Source of the DNA: Dendrobium chrysotoxum
Taxonomy: Eukaryota > Streptophyta > Magnoliopsida > Asparagales > Orchidaceae
DNA length: 64,000 bases
Assembly (NCBI GenBank): GCA_019925795.1
Contig: CM034315.1
Location: 682,001-746,000, forward strand
Direction of reading: 5' to 3'
The notes under the pieces: generated by a model
What the model was told of the DNA's origin: nothing
The model's database searches: none
What the model saw: only the letters and a program-made list of their open reading frames with translations
Shown here: piece after piece, positions 48,001 to 56,710 of the stretch
How the letters are laid out: each line of letters starts with the position of its first letter
How positions within the stretch are numbered: the stretch's first letter is position 1
Made by a program: the position numbers and the translations under genes

Positions 48001-51000
48001 TTACTTCAGGGTCGATTCCAGGCATATCGGCTGGATTGGATGCAAAAATATCTTTATTTCTACGTAGAAAGTCTAAATACTTTTTTTTCTCTTCTTCCAA
48101 GAGTAATGATCCAATCTATATCATTCTTGAAACGTGCTCATCTGACAAAGAGATATAAGTGAGGTCTTCCATGGGGGAAGCCCTCTAAGGAATGTCCTCG
48201 TTTCCGATATTAAAATACTCGATGCTTAGGGTAACTGATGAGCATGGTTGAGCCTGCTTATGATAACATGATTACGTAACTTGTTGATCTCCGTGTATTA
48301 TACCAACTTCTGTTGTGGTAAGAAACTTCAATTTAAGGTGAGAGATGGAGACGATAATCCCAAAAATCGATTGGAGTGACCTTCCAAGGATAGTGTTATA
48401 GACCTATTCCGATTTTATTACAATGAACTGGATGGAGTGCGTAGCCTATCAGAAAAATTCTCCAAGTATTATTGAGAGACTGATTATTCCTTCCACCCGT
48501 ACGGATCGATTATCAAACCCATACAGTGGACCTGCGGCAGGTTGGAGTTTCTCTTTGGTTAGGCCCATGTTAAGAAAAATGGAGTAAAACAGGATATCCA
48601 TCGAGCTTCCATTGTTGACTAAGATCCTCTTGACGTTGTAACATGGGTCACCAATCCCCGTACTAATTACGAGTGGGTCTTGATGAGGGGCTTTTACTCC
48701 CTCTAAGTTAGAGTCGTCAAAAGCAGTGGAGCGATCGAAGTAAGACTTCTTTGGTGTTAGCTCATTTCTTGCTGCAATTAAGACTTGATTAGGTAATGAT
48801 GGGCCCCCGGCAATGGTTTCAATCTCATCAACCGTTTAACGATTATTCAGCGATTGCCTTTGCTATTGTTGATTTTGCCCCTTAGCGTGACCAGCCTCAT
48901 CTCGAGCAGGTAGGTTTTAGATGAATTACCGGAGATATCATTATCGGATCAGTCTCTCAATTTCATCCTTAAGATGTCTACATGCTTCAGTAGTGTGTCC
49001 ACTGTGACGGTGAAAATGACGGTATTGCTCCTGATTTCTCATGTTCGACTTCAAAGGATTCCGTCACTTCATGTTTTCTGATCTTGGATGGCCATCAATA
49101 TATTTGCCTGAGATACGTTAAGTGGCATATACTTCTTTTCTTGTCGAGACTTACGTCACAGTTGTGAGGGTCGAGGGGAGGGGAAGTTGTAATTTCCTTG
49201 CTTCTTTTGCTGCGAGGATGAATTATCCATCCCTTGCGCACTTTTTTGCTTTCCGTTGGTTTGCACAAATTGATTTCTATGAGTATTAATGGCTTCATCT
49301 ACAAAGATTTGTACCTCCACACGATGGATCAGATCAGCATATGAATGAACCGTGTTTCGCATGAGTGCTAAGTAAAAGGGGCCAGGATGAAGCCCTCTGA
49401 CAAAAACTCCTCTAAGTAATTTGTGATCCACCCTTGGAATATGTCGAGCCTCGATAGAAAATCTTTGAAAGTGTTTTTTGAGGGGCTCACTTTTACTCTG
49501 GCGAATTCTTGAGAGGTGGGAAAAATCTTTAACGATTATTCTACAAATTATTCGACAAACATGTTGGTCAATTTGATGAATGTGGGAATGATTCTGGCTG
49601 GAAGCAAATAGAATCATGTTCGAACTTGCCCTTTGAGGGTGGCAGGAAAAACATGGCAGAGGAGCGCGTCTAAGGCTCGTTGGAAATGCATAATGGTTCG
49701 GTAGTGATCGATATACTCGTATGGGTCAGATATCCTGTCGTAAGAATTGATTCTCGATATTTTGAATCCTGCATGAATTGGATGTTGAAGGATGGCTTCA
49801 ATCAGGGTAATGACTCGTGAAAGTCCCACTGATGAAGAGGTTGCCTTCCACCTCTCATGGGAAACTCTTCTCGGACCAATCGTCATAGTTCATGACGTAG
49901 GGCGTTGCGTGGAAGCTCAGCAATGTAAGGTCAGGCCAAATCCTCGGGGACGTCCGGAGGAATACGGGCTAGCCGACTGGGGCGAGAAGGATGGGTAGAG
50001 CTAGCAGTATTAACAAGGTTGATGTATGATGCATTCAATATCTATTAGCATGTGTTTTATGATTCGAATGTTCTTAATTTTTATTTTGGTCTTATGTAAT
50101 TTGGAATTTTATGTTTTATTTTGTTTACCCTATGATGGAAGGTAACCAATGAATATGTTTAGGATTGGTGCTCTTAGGAAATTTCACTCCTTTGGTTTGC
50201 TAGCTTTCTTTGGTTTTTGGGCATTTATTGTTGGGCTGAAATTCTCCTATTGGGCTTGGCCGATTTTCCCTTGGCTACTTGGTGTTTTAGTTATCTCGGC
50301 TGATGGATTATGCTGGTTGCTTCGGTTTTCGTTTGGGGGCTGGCTGTTGGGTTTTCTGGCTTTTCGGATCCTGGGCTGGCTGTTGGTTTTCTGGCTGCTT
50401 GGTTCCTAGGCTAGTCATGCCTCTCTCTTGGGTATTTCCCAAGTTCTGGCTTCTCCCATTGGAGGCTTGGGCGACACCTTTTGGGGGGCTGTTTGGATTC
50501 CTTTTCCCTATTTATAGGGGGCTATTTGCTGCTGTAGGAAGGTTTTAATTATCTAAAATTATTTCTAAACCTGAGGGTTTTCTCTTCTTAGCCTGAGAGC
50601 TACTTCTTTGCTACCTATTTCTTCTTCTAGTCTTTTATCTATTTCTTCTCTCCACAAGTACCTTTCCATTGTATCTTTCTTCTCTACATAAAGTGTGAGT
50701 GGTGTTGTTGGCCGGTTTGTTGGTATTTGCCGGAGAAGTGCTGACAAATGTTGGATCAAGATTGTTGTGGTGAACCCCTGGTTTGAATGTTCTTTAGAGC
50801 ACCTAATTTTTCTTAATTTTATCGATACATGCGAGGTAACCTTTAAGGTTGTTCTGAGGGTAGTGTTCTTTATAATTTTATCTTTTCTTTCTAAGTCATC
50901 TTTTATGTTTCTTGCATCTGTTTGCTTCTTTGTCGATGGTTTATTTACTTTTTTTTGTTGAGTTCTGCTCCGTTTGTCCCTAATGTTCTTCTTCTTGGCT

Positions 51001-54000
51001 TTTAGAATTTAGGAGCCATCAATGTCTTGTTGTGTTCTGGGGAAACCCCTTAATTGAGAAAGAGGAATATTTGCATGAAGATGTTCAGGTCAAATACCTT
51101 CGGCCAGTGGTGAATCTCGAGGGAGAAGAACATCCTCTTGTTGTGCTAGCGTTAGTTGTCGAGTCTCTCGTAGAAGTTGAAGGATCTTATTCTGAGATTC
51201 CTCTATTTTTCGGATGCGATCTTCCAAGAATAGTTCTGATGTCCCTTCCCCAATAGGGTTTCGCCCGCTGGGGTAAAGAGAGGCAGACACTGGTGTCCCT
51301 GTTTTATGTACTGATTCCTGGATTGGTGTGAGTTTGAGTGAGGCTTTCAAGTTACGATTACTATGCCTGTTGGCCGTTGAAGCAGTGCTTAAGATAGTGG
51401 AATTGAATTTCCCACAGACTGCCAAATTGTTACGGGCTAGAATATACGCGACGATAGAGTTAGAATTTTTCTTCTCAGCATTGTATAGATATTCAGCACA
51501 CAAACAGGGAATTAAAAAATATAAGGTTTTTTAAGTGGAAAATCCTAGAAAAGGGTAAAACTATGGGGCCACACCTAGTTGAAATGATTACACCAGTATT
51601 TGAATAGTTTACAAAGCTTGATCCGTCCTTTAATTCAAAGATGGTGAAATTACAATAATAGGAAAAGTTAGGTGGAAATTCGGCATCGGTCGATGGCCAG
51701 GTGGAATTCCAACATCGGTAGGTGACCGGGCGTAAGTTCGGTGTTGATCTGTGGTGGTGTGAGAGTACGGCACCCAGCGGTGGCTTGGCAGAAGTCCAAC
51801 ATCAGTTGGTGGTCGGGCGGAAGTCCCGCATCATTCGGTGGCTGGGCGGAAGTTCGACGTAGATCAGTGGCGGACGGAAGTTCGGCGTCAGTCGATGGCT
51901 GGGCGAAAGTTCAGCATCAGTCAGTGGCCGAGCGAAAGTTTGGCGTCGATTGATGGCCGGACTTTACGTCTGTCGGTGGCCGAGCAGAAGTCTGGCGGCT
52001 GTCAATAGCCGGGCGGAAGTTCGGTGTCGATCAGTGGCCAGGAGTAAGTCTGGCGTCAATCAGTGGCTGGGCAGAAGTTCGGTGACGGTTAGTGGCCGGG
52101 CGGAAGTCCAACGTCGATCGGTGGCAAGACGGAAGTCCGACTTTAGTTTGTGGCCCAGCGGAAGTCTGACGACAGTCGGTGGCCGAGTGGAAGTCCGGCG
52201 AAGGTCAGTGGTCCGACGACGGCTGGTGGCCTGACGGTGGTCGAAGAGGAGCTTGGTGGCAAGACAGATCTCAGATTTCTCTTCCTTCTTCCTTTCCCTT
52301 CTCCTTTCTTTTTTTTGTGAAAAATGGGGGGTCTATTTATAATTTTTGGGGAGTAGCATTGCTAGTAAATAAGGAGAAGATCAAGGACAAATTGGGAGTG
52401 TTTTGGATAGATGACCGATATTGATTCCTTTGATCATACACTGTTTATTGAGCATTTGAGTGCTTTGATGATGTCAAAATTCAACAATCTTGGGCTGGTT
52501 GGATTCGTCTCGTCGAACCACTTGATTCAACCATAAGCATGTCATATTTGAAAGTCATTTAGTCATCCAATATATACTTTGAACCTTCTAAATGTGCTTC
52601 GAGCTCTTAATTTGGACCCATTTGGACTCAGATCTAATTGAATTTGGTGTTGTTGGGTTTGTCTTTTCGAGATGTTCAGTTCGACTTTAAGTTTGCTGAA
52701 ATCAGAGTTCGGATGGTCCCAGAATTAATTTTTGAAGTTCTAATTTTAATTTGCCTAAAGATTCGTGCCCAATCAAGATAATTTTTTATGATATAGCAGG
52801 GTTAAATCCTGAAAACTAATATGTTAAATCTTGATAAATCCTATGTTATTGTTTGACAATACTATTTAAGATTTAAGACGGTTAATTCATATGACATTTG
52901 TATTTTAAATATGAGTTACTTATTAATTTTAATTTTAATTAATATAATTAAATTATAATCATGAATACTATAATTACCATGTTATTTTAATAAGTATTTT
53001 ATTACTAACTTTTTTAGGTGTTATTTTAATAAGTATTTCAATAGTAATTATAATGATAACTATCTAATTAATTATTTAATTATAATTTAAATAATTAATC
53101 ATTTAATTACTATTTATACTACTAATTAAATATTGTTTTAATAAATTTTAATTACTAATTCTTCTTATAATTATGTAATTAATCAATTAAATATTATATT
53201 ATAAACTAATTATTTAATTAATATTTACACTATTAATTATCTAATTAATTATTTATATTTTAAAGTATATTAATTAAGTTAATTTTATTATTATCTAATT
53301 AAGAAATTAAGAATTAATCTCATCCTTATAGGCAGGTTGGCTTTCCCTCTTCTCTATTTCTTCGTTGTCATTCACATGAGGTTGAGCTTCCCTCTTGGGC
53401 TTCGTTGGTTCGTGTGGAGTCGAGCTTCAAAAGAGTCGCTTGCCATTGCATGTCTAGAGTTTGCTTTTCCTCTTCTGCATTTATTGTTGCTGTTCTACTT
53501 TGTGTGAAGTAGAGTTCTGAAAGAGTCGAAGCTTCTCCTCCTCAGACAACGTTGTTCTTACTGGATTGGAAGTCACGCCGGGAGCTTGCCGTGAAGGTAA
53601 CGATATTTCTCCCATTTCGCGTGCTTCTTCAGTTGGACTTATGAAATCTGCAAAAAGTCGGACTTACGAAATTCGGGATATAGGGAAAAAATGGTGAAAA
53701 TGCTGTGAAGTAGAGATTAGACTTGCCGTGAGATTTAATTTTGTATTTTTTAACGTTTGGCAGGATTTAGCTCAAATATTGCCTAAATCTGGCCTAAATC
53801 CTGCATCCAAACAGGTCCTATGTGTTTTGATGGTTGGACTCCTAAGAAGTTGTACAGAGAGTAATTAAATCGAGATTTAACCGGATATGAGATGGTCTAG
53901 AATAAAACAAATAAACTTGAATTGTTTGATTTTCTATCTCACAAATTTACTAGAAAGCAGAAAATTGATGCACATGGATTGGGAAGAGTCGTGGAGTCTG

Positions 54001-56098
54001 GCAACGACAAGTGGAAAAAGGGTGACTTGATTACTGGGCTTCTCGGTTGGGAGGAGTACTCTCTTGTCAAGCCATGGACGGAACCCAACAGAATAGAGGC
54101 TGTTGATCAGTTTCCATTATCTTGCCATCTTAGTGTCTTAGGTTGGTATTAATTATATAGCATGATTTGTTGTCTAAAGAATTTTTGTGCCACTTTCAAC
54201 TTTTTACTCTTCTTTTACTTTCTTCCTGAGCAGGTACCAGTGGGCTTACAGCATATGCAGGATTATTTCATATCTGCAAGCCAAAAAAGGGTGATAAAGT
54301 GTTTGTGTCGGCAGGGGCCGGATCTGTAGGCAACCTTGTTGGCCAGTATGCAAAGCTCGCAGGCTGCTATGTTGTTGGATGTGCTGGGAGTAAAAAAAAG
54401 GTGGAGTTTTTGAATAAAATAATGAATAGTGCAATTCTTGCTCCATCAGTCCATGTTCATGTTATTTATAGAGAACTACAAACTCAGTAATCCAGCGATA
54501 CAATCCAATCATGGCTACAAAATAATCGTTACAACATGCACCTACTTTACCGCTATTCATTTTCTAAGGATTATTTGAAATATTGCAGCTGGTATCCCGC
54601 TATTTTAACACTTCTAACAAAGTGGTGCATGAATATCTACTCACTTGATTTGAAACAATTTTAAGTGAGAATATTAGAACTGATCTTCTGATCGAATTTT
54701 AAGTCGCTTCATATTTTTTTTTCTAATTTCTCTTTAATGAAAAATCTGTCTATGTAGATGTATTTTCTATGATCATGTTATATTTGATTATAAGCAATGT
54801 GACATGTAGGTTTTTTGTCACAAAATAGTTGGATTGATTTCATGGATGCAAAACCTAATCCCATAAGTCTTAATTATATGAAGGCCACAAATTCTATTTG
54901 TCATCGCTCTAAAAACAGCTTCTGCATTTTAGAAAGCATCATTATTTTATTTCTTGCTTCTTCATGTCATGAGATTACCATCCATAGAGATATGTATCCT
55001 AAAATAGATCATTTATCATCGATTAATCCAGCCCAATATGCATTTTTGTGTAAATTTATGTTTTGATGATCTTCATTTTTAGAGGACAACTCTTTTTCTA
55101 AAAGATTCAGATACCATAAAATACATATAATAGAATTCATATTCAGCAATATACATCATTAACTAAACTGTCGATTGTCAAACAATTTTAGGCCTGGTTT
55201 TGTTCTACTTTACTTTCCAAAACCTGACCCATAAATTATTTTAATTTATAAGAAAAACAAGCAATAGAAAACATAAATACATATGCAACTCCTGTGTAGT
55301 GTCTTGCTATAAGCAACAAATTTGCAGAGTAGCGTGTCTATTTTTATGATGATAGCATAAATTTTAGAACAGGCATCACAGCATGAGAGATTACTAAACG
55401 ATGCATAGTTGCCCATTTTAGATGTGTTTTTCCATTACAACCTAGAATTAGCGCTGCTCACAAAAAGAATTTTCCACCAAATAGGCACGGTGTTGAAATT
55501 GTATTAACCTGGAAAGGTATGAACAGCATTGCTCTAATTCTAGGTTGATCTGCTCAAGGAGAAGCTGGGATTTGATGATGTATTCAACTACAAAGAGGAA
55601 CCCGATCTCAAGTCTGCACTAAGAAGGTGAGAAATTGCTTAGACATGCATATAGTTCCATATTCATTGATACTTAAAAGGTGTAGCCACAGATATCGATT
55701 CTTCTCTTGTTGCATTCAGGTATTTTCCAGATGGAATAGACATCTACTTTGATAATGTAGGTGGAGAAATGCTGGAAGTTGCAATAGCTAACATGAATGC
55801 ATTTGGCCGGGTGGCCGCATGTGGTGCTATCTCAGAGTACACAGACAAAAAGAAGCAAGCCCGAATTGACATGATGGATGTGATTTACAAGAGAATAACC
55901 ATTTCCGGTTACTTGGTTTCTGATTATGTTCACGTATATCCTGATTTTGTGTCCATGACCTCCGAGCATCTTAGCCATGGCAGAATGCATGCAGTTGAAG
56001 ACATCTCCCATGGCATTGAGAATGTTCCTTCAGCCTTAGTAGAACTATTTGAAGGTGTAAATATTGGAAAGAAATTAGTACAAGTGAGTGAAATCTAA
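35809..56098 (+). CDS. NADPH-dependent 2-alkenal reductase / double-bond reductase (five exons)
   Basis: Join 35809-36042, 53961-54141, 54234-54400, 55544-55626, 55720-56098: 1044 nt, 347 aa, the usual family length (about 343-350). All four introns are GT-AG and phases agree. The zinc-independent MDR-family enzyme reduces the C=C bond of 2-alkenals and related enones with NADPH, usually in the cytosol, detoxifying lipid-peroxidation aldehydes. Visible hallmarks: N-terminal DPYQLNRM (substrate region; family form DPYMR.RM), GWEEYSLV, GLTAYAG, the nucleotide-binding SAGAGSVGNLVGQ, GCAGSKKKVDLLKEKLGFDD, FPDGIDIYFDNVGGEML, and the closing LVELFEGVNIGKKLVQV. There is no frameshift or stop. Intron 1 is 17,918 bp; introns 2 and 4 are 92 and 93 bp. 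Whether the gene is expressed and spliced across intron 1 cannot be told. The substrate could differ (e.g. a phenylpropanoid double-bond reductase). Confidence 0.9.
36747..36756 (+). promoter_or_regulatory. LTR TATA box (solo LTR)
   Basis: CTATAAATAG, followed by GAGACCC. It corresponds to CTATAAATA-type sites in the two Tat-element LTRs, placed before the repeat arrays, which would then lie in transcribed R/U5 sequence. Confidence 0.7.
36860..37560. repeat. 30-bp minisatellite, over 20 units
   Basis: Head-to-tail units of CGGACCACCACCTGAGGCCC + TGCTCTTCGC with few variants (CTCAGG, TGCACTTCGC). Because 30 is a multiple of three, several frames on both strands stay open for 200-240 codons (repeats such as SPDHHLRPCS or RWWSGEEQGL). 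These are by-products of the period, not genes. Confidence 0.92.
37606..38170. repeat. 94-bp higher-order minisatellite, about six units
   Basis: CCAATTCAGG marks units at 37702, 37796, 37890, 37984 and 38078, exactly 94 bp apart. Each unit consists of three related ~31-bp segments with a GACCTC core and GGTCCTTCTGACCTC-like joins, so it grew from a shorter unit. Degenerate relatives continue to about 38480. Confidence 0.92.
39095..39850. repeat. 29-bp minisatellite in the 3' LTR
   Basis: Units of GGTGGCCGGGCGGAAGTCCG + GCGTCGATC repeat with variation. Since 29 is not a multiple of three, successive units are read in rotating frames. Long open frames on both strands therefore show a 29-residue super-period (RAEVRRRSV, KSGVDRWP, GSPATVGG). 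Not a gene. Confidence 0.88.
40055..40449. mobile_element. Mutator-like (MULE) non-autonomous element in the 3' LTR
   Basis: 395 bp with inverted ends CTATGTTGCACCGATAC and GTATCGGTGTAACATAG. The flanks TTTGAGTGC (40046-40054) and TTTAGTGCT (40450-40458) are an imperfect 8-9 bp target duplication. The 5' LTR has the uninterrupted TTTGAGTGCTTTGATGATG at the same place. The terminal region also carries CGGATACGGATACGCG reiterations. No transposase. Confidence 0.75.
40927..41848 (+). repeat. Dispersed ~920-bp repeat, probable LTR (copy 2 of 16210-17140)
   Basis: Aligns with 16210-17140 from TGTAGGCTCCAAAAATT to TTTATTTCAG, in the same orientation. It lies within the Tat element between the 3' LTR and the RNase H remnant, so it reached that place by a nested insertion or rearrangement. 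Unlike copy 1 it keeps the hairpin at 41135-41156. Confidence 0.65.
41135..41156 (+). other. GCAAGC-core hairpin, copy 3
   Basis: CTATAGG pairs with TCTATAG (six Watson-Crick pairs plus G-T) around c-GC-AA-GC-c, followed by TTAATTAC. The arms differ from both other copies at several paired positions. Confidence 0.6.
42025..42365. repeat. ~77-bp tandem repeat, four to five diverged units
   Basis: AGCACATGCAGG, then TTTGACCCTGCGCAACATTC, then TCAGAT-TTG recurs near 42090, 42168, 42240 and 42345, with one unit expanded. Non-coding. Confidence 0.75.
42366..45640. other. Inserted or rearranged repeat DNA in the Tat element
   Basis: No gene recognised. It holds CTCGTAAGTGAATT-type reiterations (42640-42880), an AT-rich stretch (43740-44180), a GC-rich patch with a CCTCCCGG/CCGGGAGG stem (44226-44258), an AT run (44456-44610), a GC-rich stretch open in several frames (44620-45110) and a (TA)n run at 45611-45635. 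The AT-rich-then-GC-rich order resembles 26700-29610. It occupies the place where integrase would be expected. Confidence 0.4.
45650..46211 (-). pseudogene. Tat archaeal-type RNase H remnant
   Basis: The minus strand encodes LYVNGASESSGAGAKILL in a shifted frame, then ISPQQTIFEYELRLKFLATN, NTAKYEALITGLRL, a DLQLITFQVE segment and, after a stop, NARVDALSKLAT. This is the additional RNase H domain that distinguishes Tat-lineage elements. A VNG replaces the usual VDG near the first catalytic acid. Confidence 0.82.
46212..46700. other. Unidentified insertion between the two RNase H remnants
   Basis: Sequence unrelated to the element interrupts the pol reading direction here. It is T-rich on the plus strand and ends near TTTATTTTTTTAGG. 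Neither terminal repeats nor a coding domain were found. Confidence 0.4.
46700..48170 (-). pseudogene. Tat reverse transcriptase-RNase H remnant
   Basis: Minus strand: LDFLRRNKDIFASNPADMPG (start of RT), CVDYTNLNKTCPK, then an uninterrupted 165-codon frame (47645-47148) with MTFQIYKGLYYYLVMPVELK, the catalytic IYVDDMLVKS and FLWFMITHQGIEVNPEKI. The RNase H connection follows with stops (HPIYYASKILSEIE, RYPLADK). The YVDD motif is intact, but stops occur before and after it. Confidence 0.88.
48200..48770 (-). pseudogene. Tat protease remnant
   Basis: The minus strand encodes DPLVISTGIGDPCYNVKRIL followed by VNNGSSMDILF, the position of the aspartic protease motif (family form VDNGSSADILF). 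The catalytic Asp reads Asn here. LGRSLQSIFGIIVSISHLKL follows. In-frame stops lie between. Confidence 0.8.
48840..49995 (-). pseudogene. Tat gag core and zinc-knuckle-like region
   Basis: Frames at 49886-49614 and 49617-49156 encode the retrotransposon gag fold (DPYEYIDHYRTIMHF, LKKHFQRFSIEARHI, LRGVFVRGLHPGPFYLALMR). 49095-48840 encodes FHRHSGHTTEACRHLKDEIE, the Tat Cys/His motif. Frames are split by stops and a shift at about 49615. Confidence 0.85.
49996..51025. other. Insertion inside the Tat gag
   Basis: About 1 kb separates the gag N-terminal frame (51425-51034) from the gag core and resembles neither. The plus strand has a Trp/Phe/Gly-rich open frame (50149-50409) that I attribute to TGG/TTT-rich composition. 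No terminal repeats could be matched. Confidence 0.4.
51034..51425 (-). pseudogene. Tat gag N-terminal frame
   Basis: Directly follows the 5' LTR and primer site on the minus strand. It encodes SVHKTGTPVSASLYPSGRNP and EDRIRKIEESQNKILQLLRE, a predicted helix as seen at the start of Tat gag, and is cut at about 51034 by the insertion. Confidence 0.6.
51408..51427 (-). other. Putative primer-binding site of the Tat element
   Basis: Immediately inside the 5' LTR the minus strand reads ATTTGGCAGTCTGTGGGAAA. TGGC plus GTCTGTGGGA resembles the TGGCGCCGTCTGTGGGA-type primer sites of other gypsy elements with part of it lost. The tRNA is not assigned. Confidence 0.5.
51428..52798 (-). repeat. 5' LTR of the Tat element
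   Basis: 1371 bp on the minus strand from TGCTATATCATAAAAAATT (52798) to AGCCCGTAACA (51428). It holds a TATAAATAG box (52333-52341) and a 29-bp array (51671-52250) like that of the 3' LTR but shorter. The array is transcribed downstream of the TATA box if the LTR promoter is used. Confidence 0.88.
51671..52250. repeat. 29-bp minisatellite in the 5' LTR
   Basis: Same GGTGGCCGGGCGGAAGTCCG-type unit as 39095-39850, more diverged between units and with fewer copies. Confidence 0.85.
53961..54141 (+). CDS. Reductase exon 2
   Basis: Begins after GAAAGCAG with KIDAHGLGRVVESG, contains KKGDLITGLLGWEEYS, and ends LSVL plus one base before GTTGGT. It is the family segment that follows SPGQ of exon 1. 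Confidence 0.88.
54234..54400 (+). CDS. Reductase exon 3 (NADPH-binding fold)
   Basis: Begins after CTGAGCAG. It encodes TSGLTAYAGLF, the glycine-rich SAGAGSVGNLVGQ dinucleotide loop and CYVVGCAGSKKK, then AAG|GTGGAG. Reading past the donor gives a stop after 29 unrelated residues, which supports splicing here. Confidence 0.88.
54590..55020 (-). pseudogene. Ty1/copia RNase H remnant in intron 3
   Basis: The minus strand contains, in shifting frames, DGNLMT and SKKQ, a VFRAMTNRICGLHII stretch and MKSIQLFCDKKPTCHIAYNQ followed by YIYIDRFFIKEKLE. This is the order of the copia RNase H domain (..W.SKKQ, AEAEFRA, L.CDNKAA..IA.NP, H.E.D.HFI.EKL). Several stops. It accounts for part of the 1143-bp intron 3. 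Confidence 0.78.
55544..55626 (+). CDS. Reductase exon 4
   Basis: Begins after ATTCTAG with VDLLKEKLGFDDVFNYKEE and ends SALR plus two bases before GTGAGA. Identical copy at 59322-59404. Confidence 0.88.
55720..56098 (+). CDS. Reductase exon 5 (C-terminal)
   Basis: Begins after TTGCATTCAG, encodes YFPDGIDIYFDNVGGEML through VQVSEI and a TAA. Near-identical copy at 59498-59876, with one Ser/Leu difference in the compared C-terminal 109 residues. Confidence 0.9.
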
Positions 56099-56177
56099 AG
56101 GGTAGAAGAGAAGAACACACATGTTGAATGTGTTTCTTCTGCTACAAGTCACTCGTCAATGCCCTCTTGTCCAGAGT

Positions 56178-56183
56178 AATAAA
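56178..56183 (+). promoter_or_regulatory. Poly(A) signal candidate of the reductase gene
   Basis: AATAAA 80 bp after the stop codon, within 3' sequence duplicated at 59958-59963. The duplicated 3' segment continues to 56262. Confidence 0.5.
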
Positions 56184-56262
56184 ATGGAGTAGAACTATGA
56201 AACTCAAGCAGTCTTCAGTAAAGGACATTTTCATTTCTGCGCACAATAGAAATCAGTAATTG

Positions 56263-56710
56263 CCATCTCATTGCAAGAACTGGTATCAGCAAATGTTCAT
56301 AATATTTAGTAATCTATGTAATATAGTAGGTAAACAGCACCATTTGAAGCTGTAATATCGCACAAATAAAATCTTCAGGGCATTACAGCTAAGGTAAAGG
56401 AAAGCTGCGGTAGGAACTTTGCTTTTTTCAAAAAAATAAAAATAAAAAGCTGGAAACTACTTCTTAAAGATAAATATAATACAAAGACAGGCATGATAAA
56501 AAAGATAAATCTGGCAGTGTTAATGCCCAAATAAGAAGTCTGAAGTTCGCAGCTTAAGGCCACAGAATTGAGCATTGCAAGTCCGTAGTCCATACAATGC
56601 GGATGAATCCAAAGAGAATGTGCAAATGGAAACTGAAGATTTTCAAATATTTCCCATATAAATCAAAATTAATTTTTCATGAACGTCTAAGATGCCTACT
56701 TAATTGTTAT
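56263..56710. other. Spacer downstream of the reductase gene
   Basis: No gene seen; short frames only. If the tandem-duplication model is right, this sequence should reappear to the right of the retrotransposon beyond the window. Confidence 0.35.

Larger units (their letters stand above)
38853..52798 (-). mobile_element. Tat-lineage Ty3/gypsy retrotransposon, 13.9 kb, degenerate
   Basis: Two LTRs with TG...CA ends (5' LTR 51428-52798, 3' LTR 38853-40791, minus strand) are flanked by identical GGGTT (38848-38852, 52799-52803). Inside, minus-strand remnants run in order: gag (51427-48900), protease (48770-48200), RT (48170-47148), RNase H (47147-46700) and a second, archaeal-type RNase H (46211-45650). 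The extra RNase H and the gag/protease motifs indicate the Tat lineage. No integrase remains between 45650 and the 3' LTR, which holds other repeat sequence. All frames have stops or shifts. Confidence 0.9.
36234..53818. mobile_element. ~1.1-kb Harbinger-type element split by two LTR insertions
   Basis: Left end GGGCCTGTTTGGATGCAG (36234) and right end CTGCATCCAAACAGGTCC (53818) are inverted repeats flanked by TAT on both sides (36231-36233, 53819-53821). The original element is in three pieces, 36234-36288, 38822-38852 and 52804-53818, together 1101 bp. The last piece resembles 34784-35783 (GAAGTCACGCCGGGAGCTTG, AAGGTAACGAT, TTCTCCC). It carries no transposase. Confidence 0.82.
36043..53960 (+). 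other. Giant intron 1 of the reductase gene
   Basis: GT at 36043 and AG at 53959-53960 bound 17,918 bp. Removing the nested transposon block 36234-53818 and one TAT copy leaves 330 bp (191 on the left, 139 on the right), a normal plant intron size. The order of insertion is readable from the target duplications. Confidence 0.85.

Noticed and set aside
50149..50548. Hydrophobic Trp/Phe/Gly-rich frames resembling a membrane protein
   Set aside because: The composition follows from TGG/TTT-rich DNA; two frames overlap with similar content and no start context or homology is evident.
54401..54490. Exon 3 read through to a stop as a truncated reductase
   Set aside because: The added residues are unrelated to the family, and a GT donor at 54401 joins in phase to exon 4 carrying the expected continuation.
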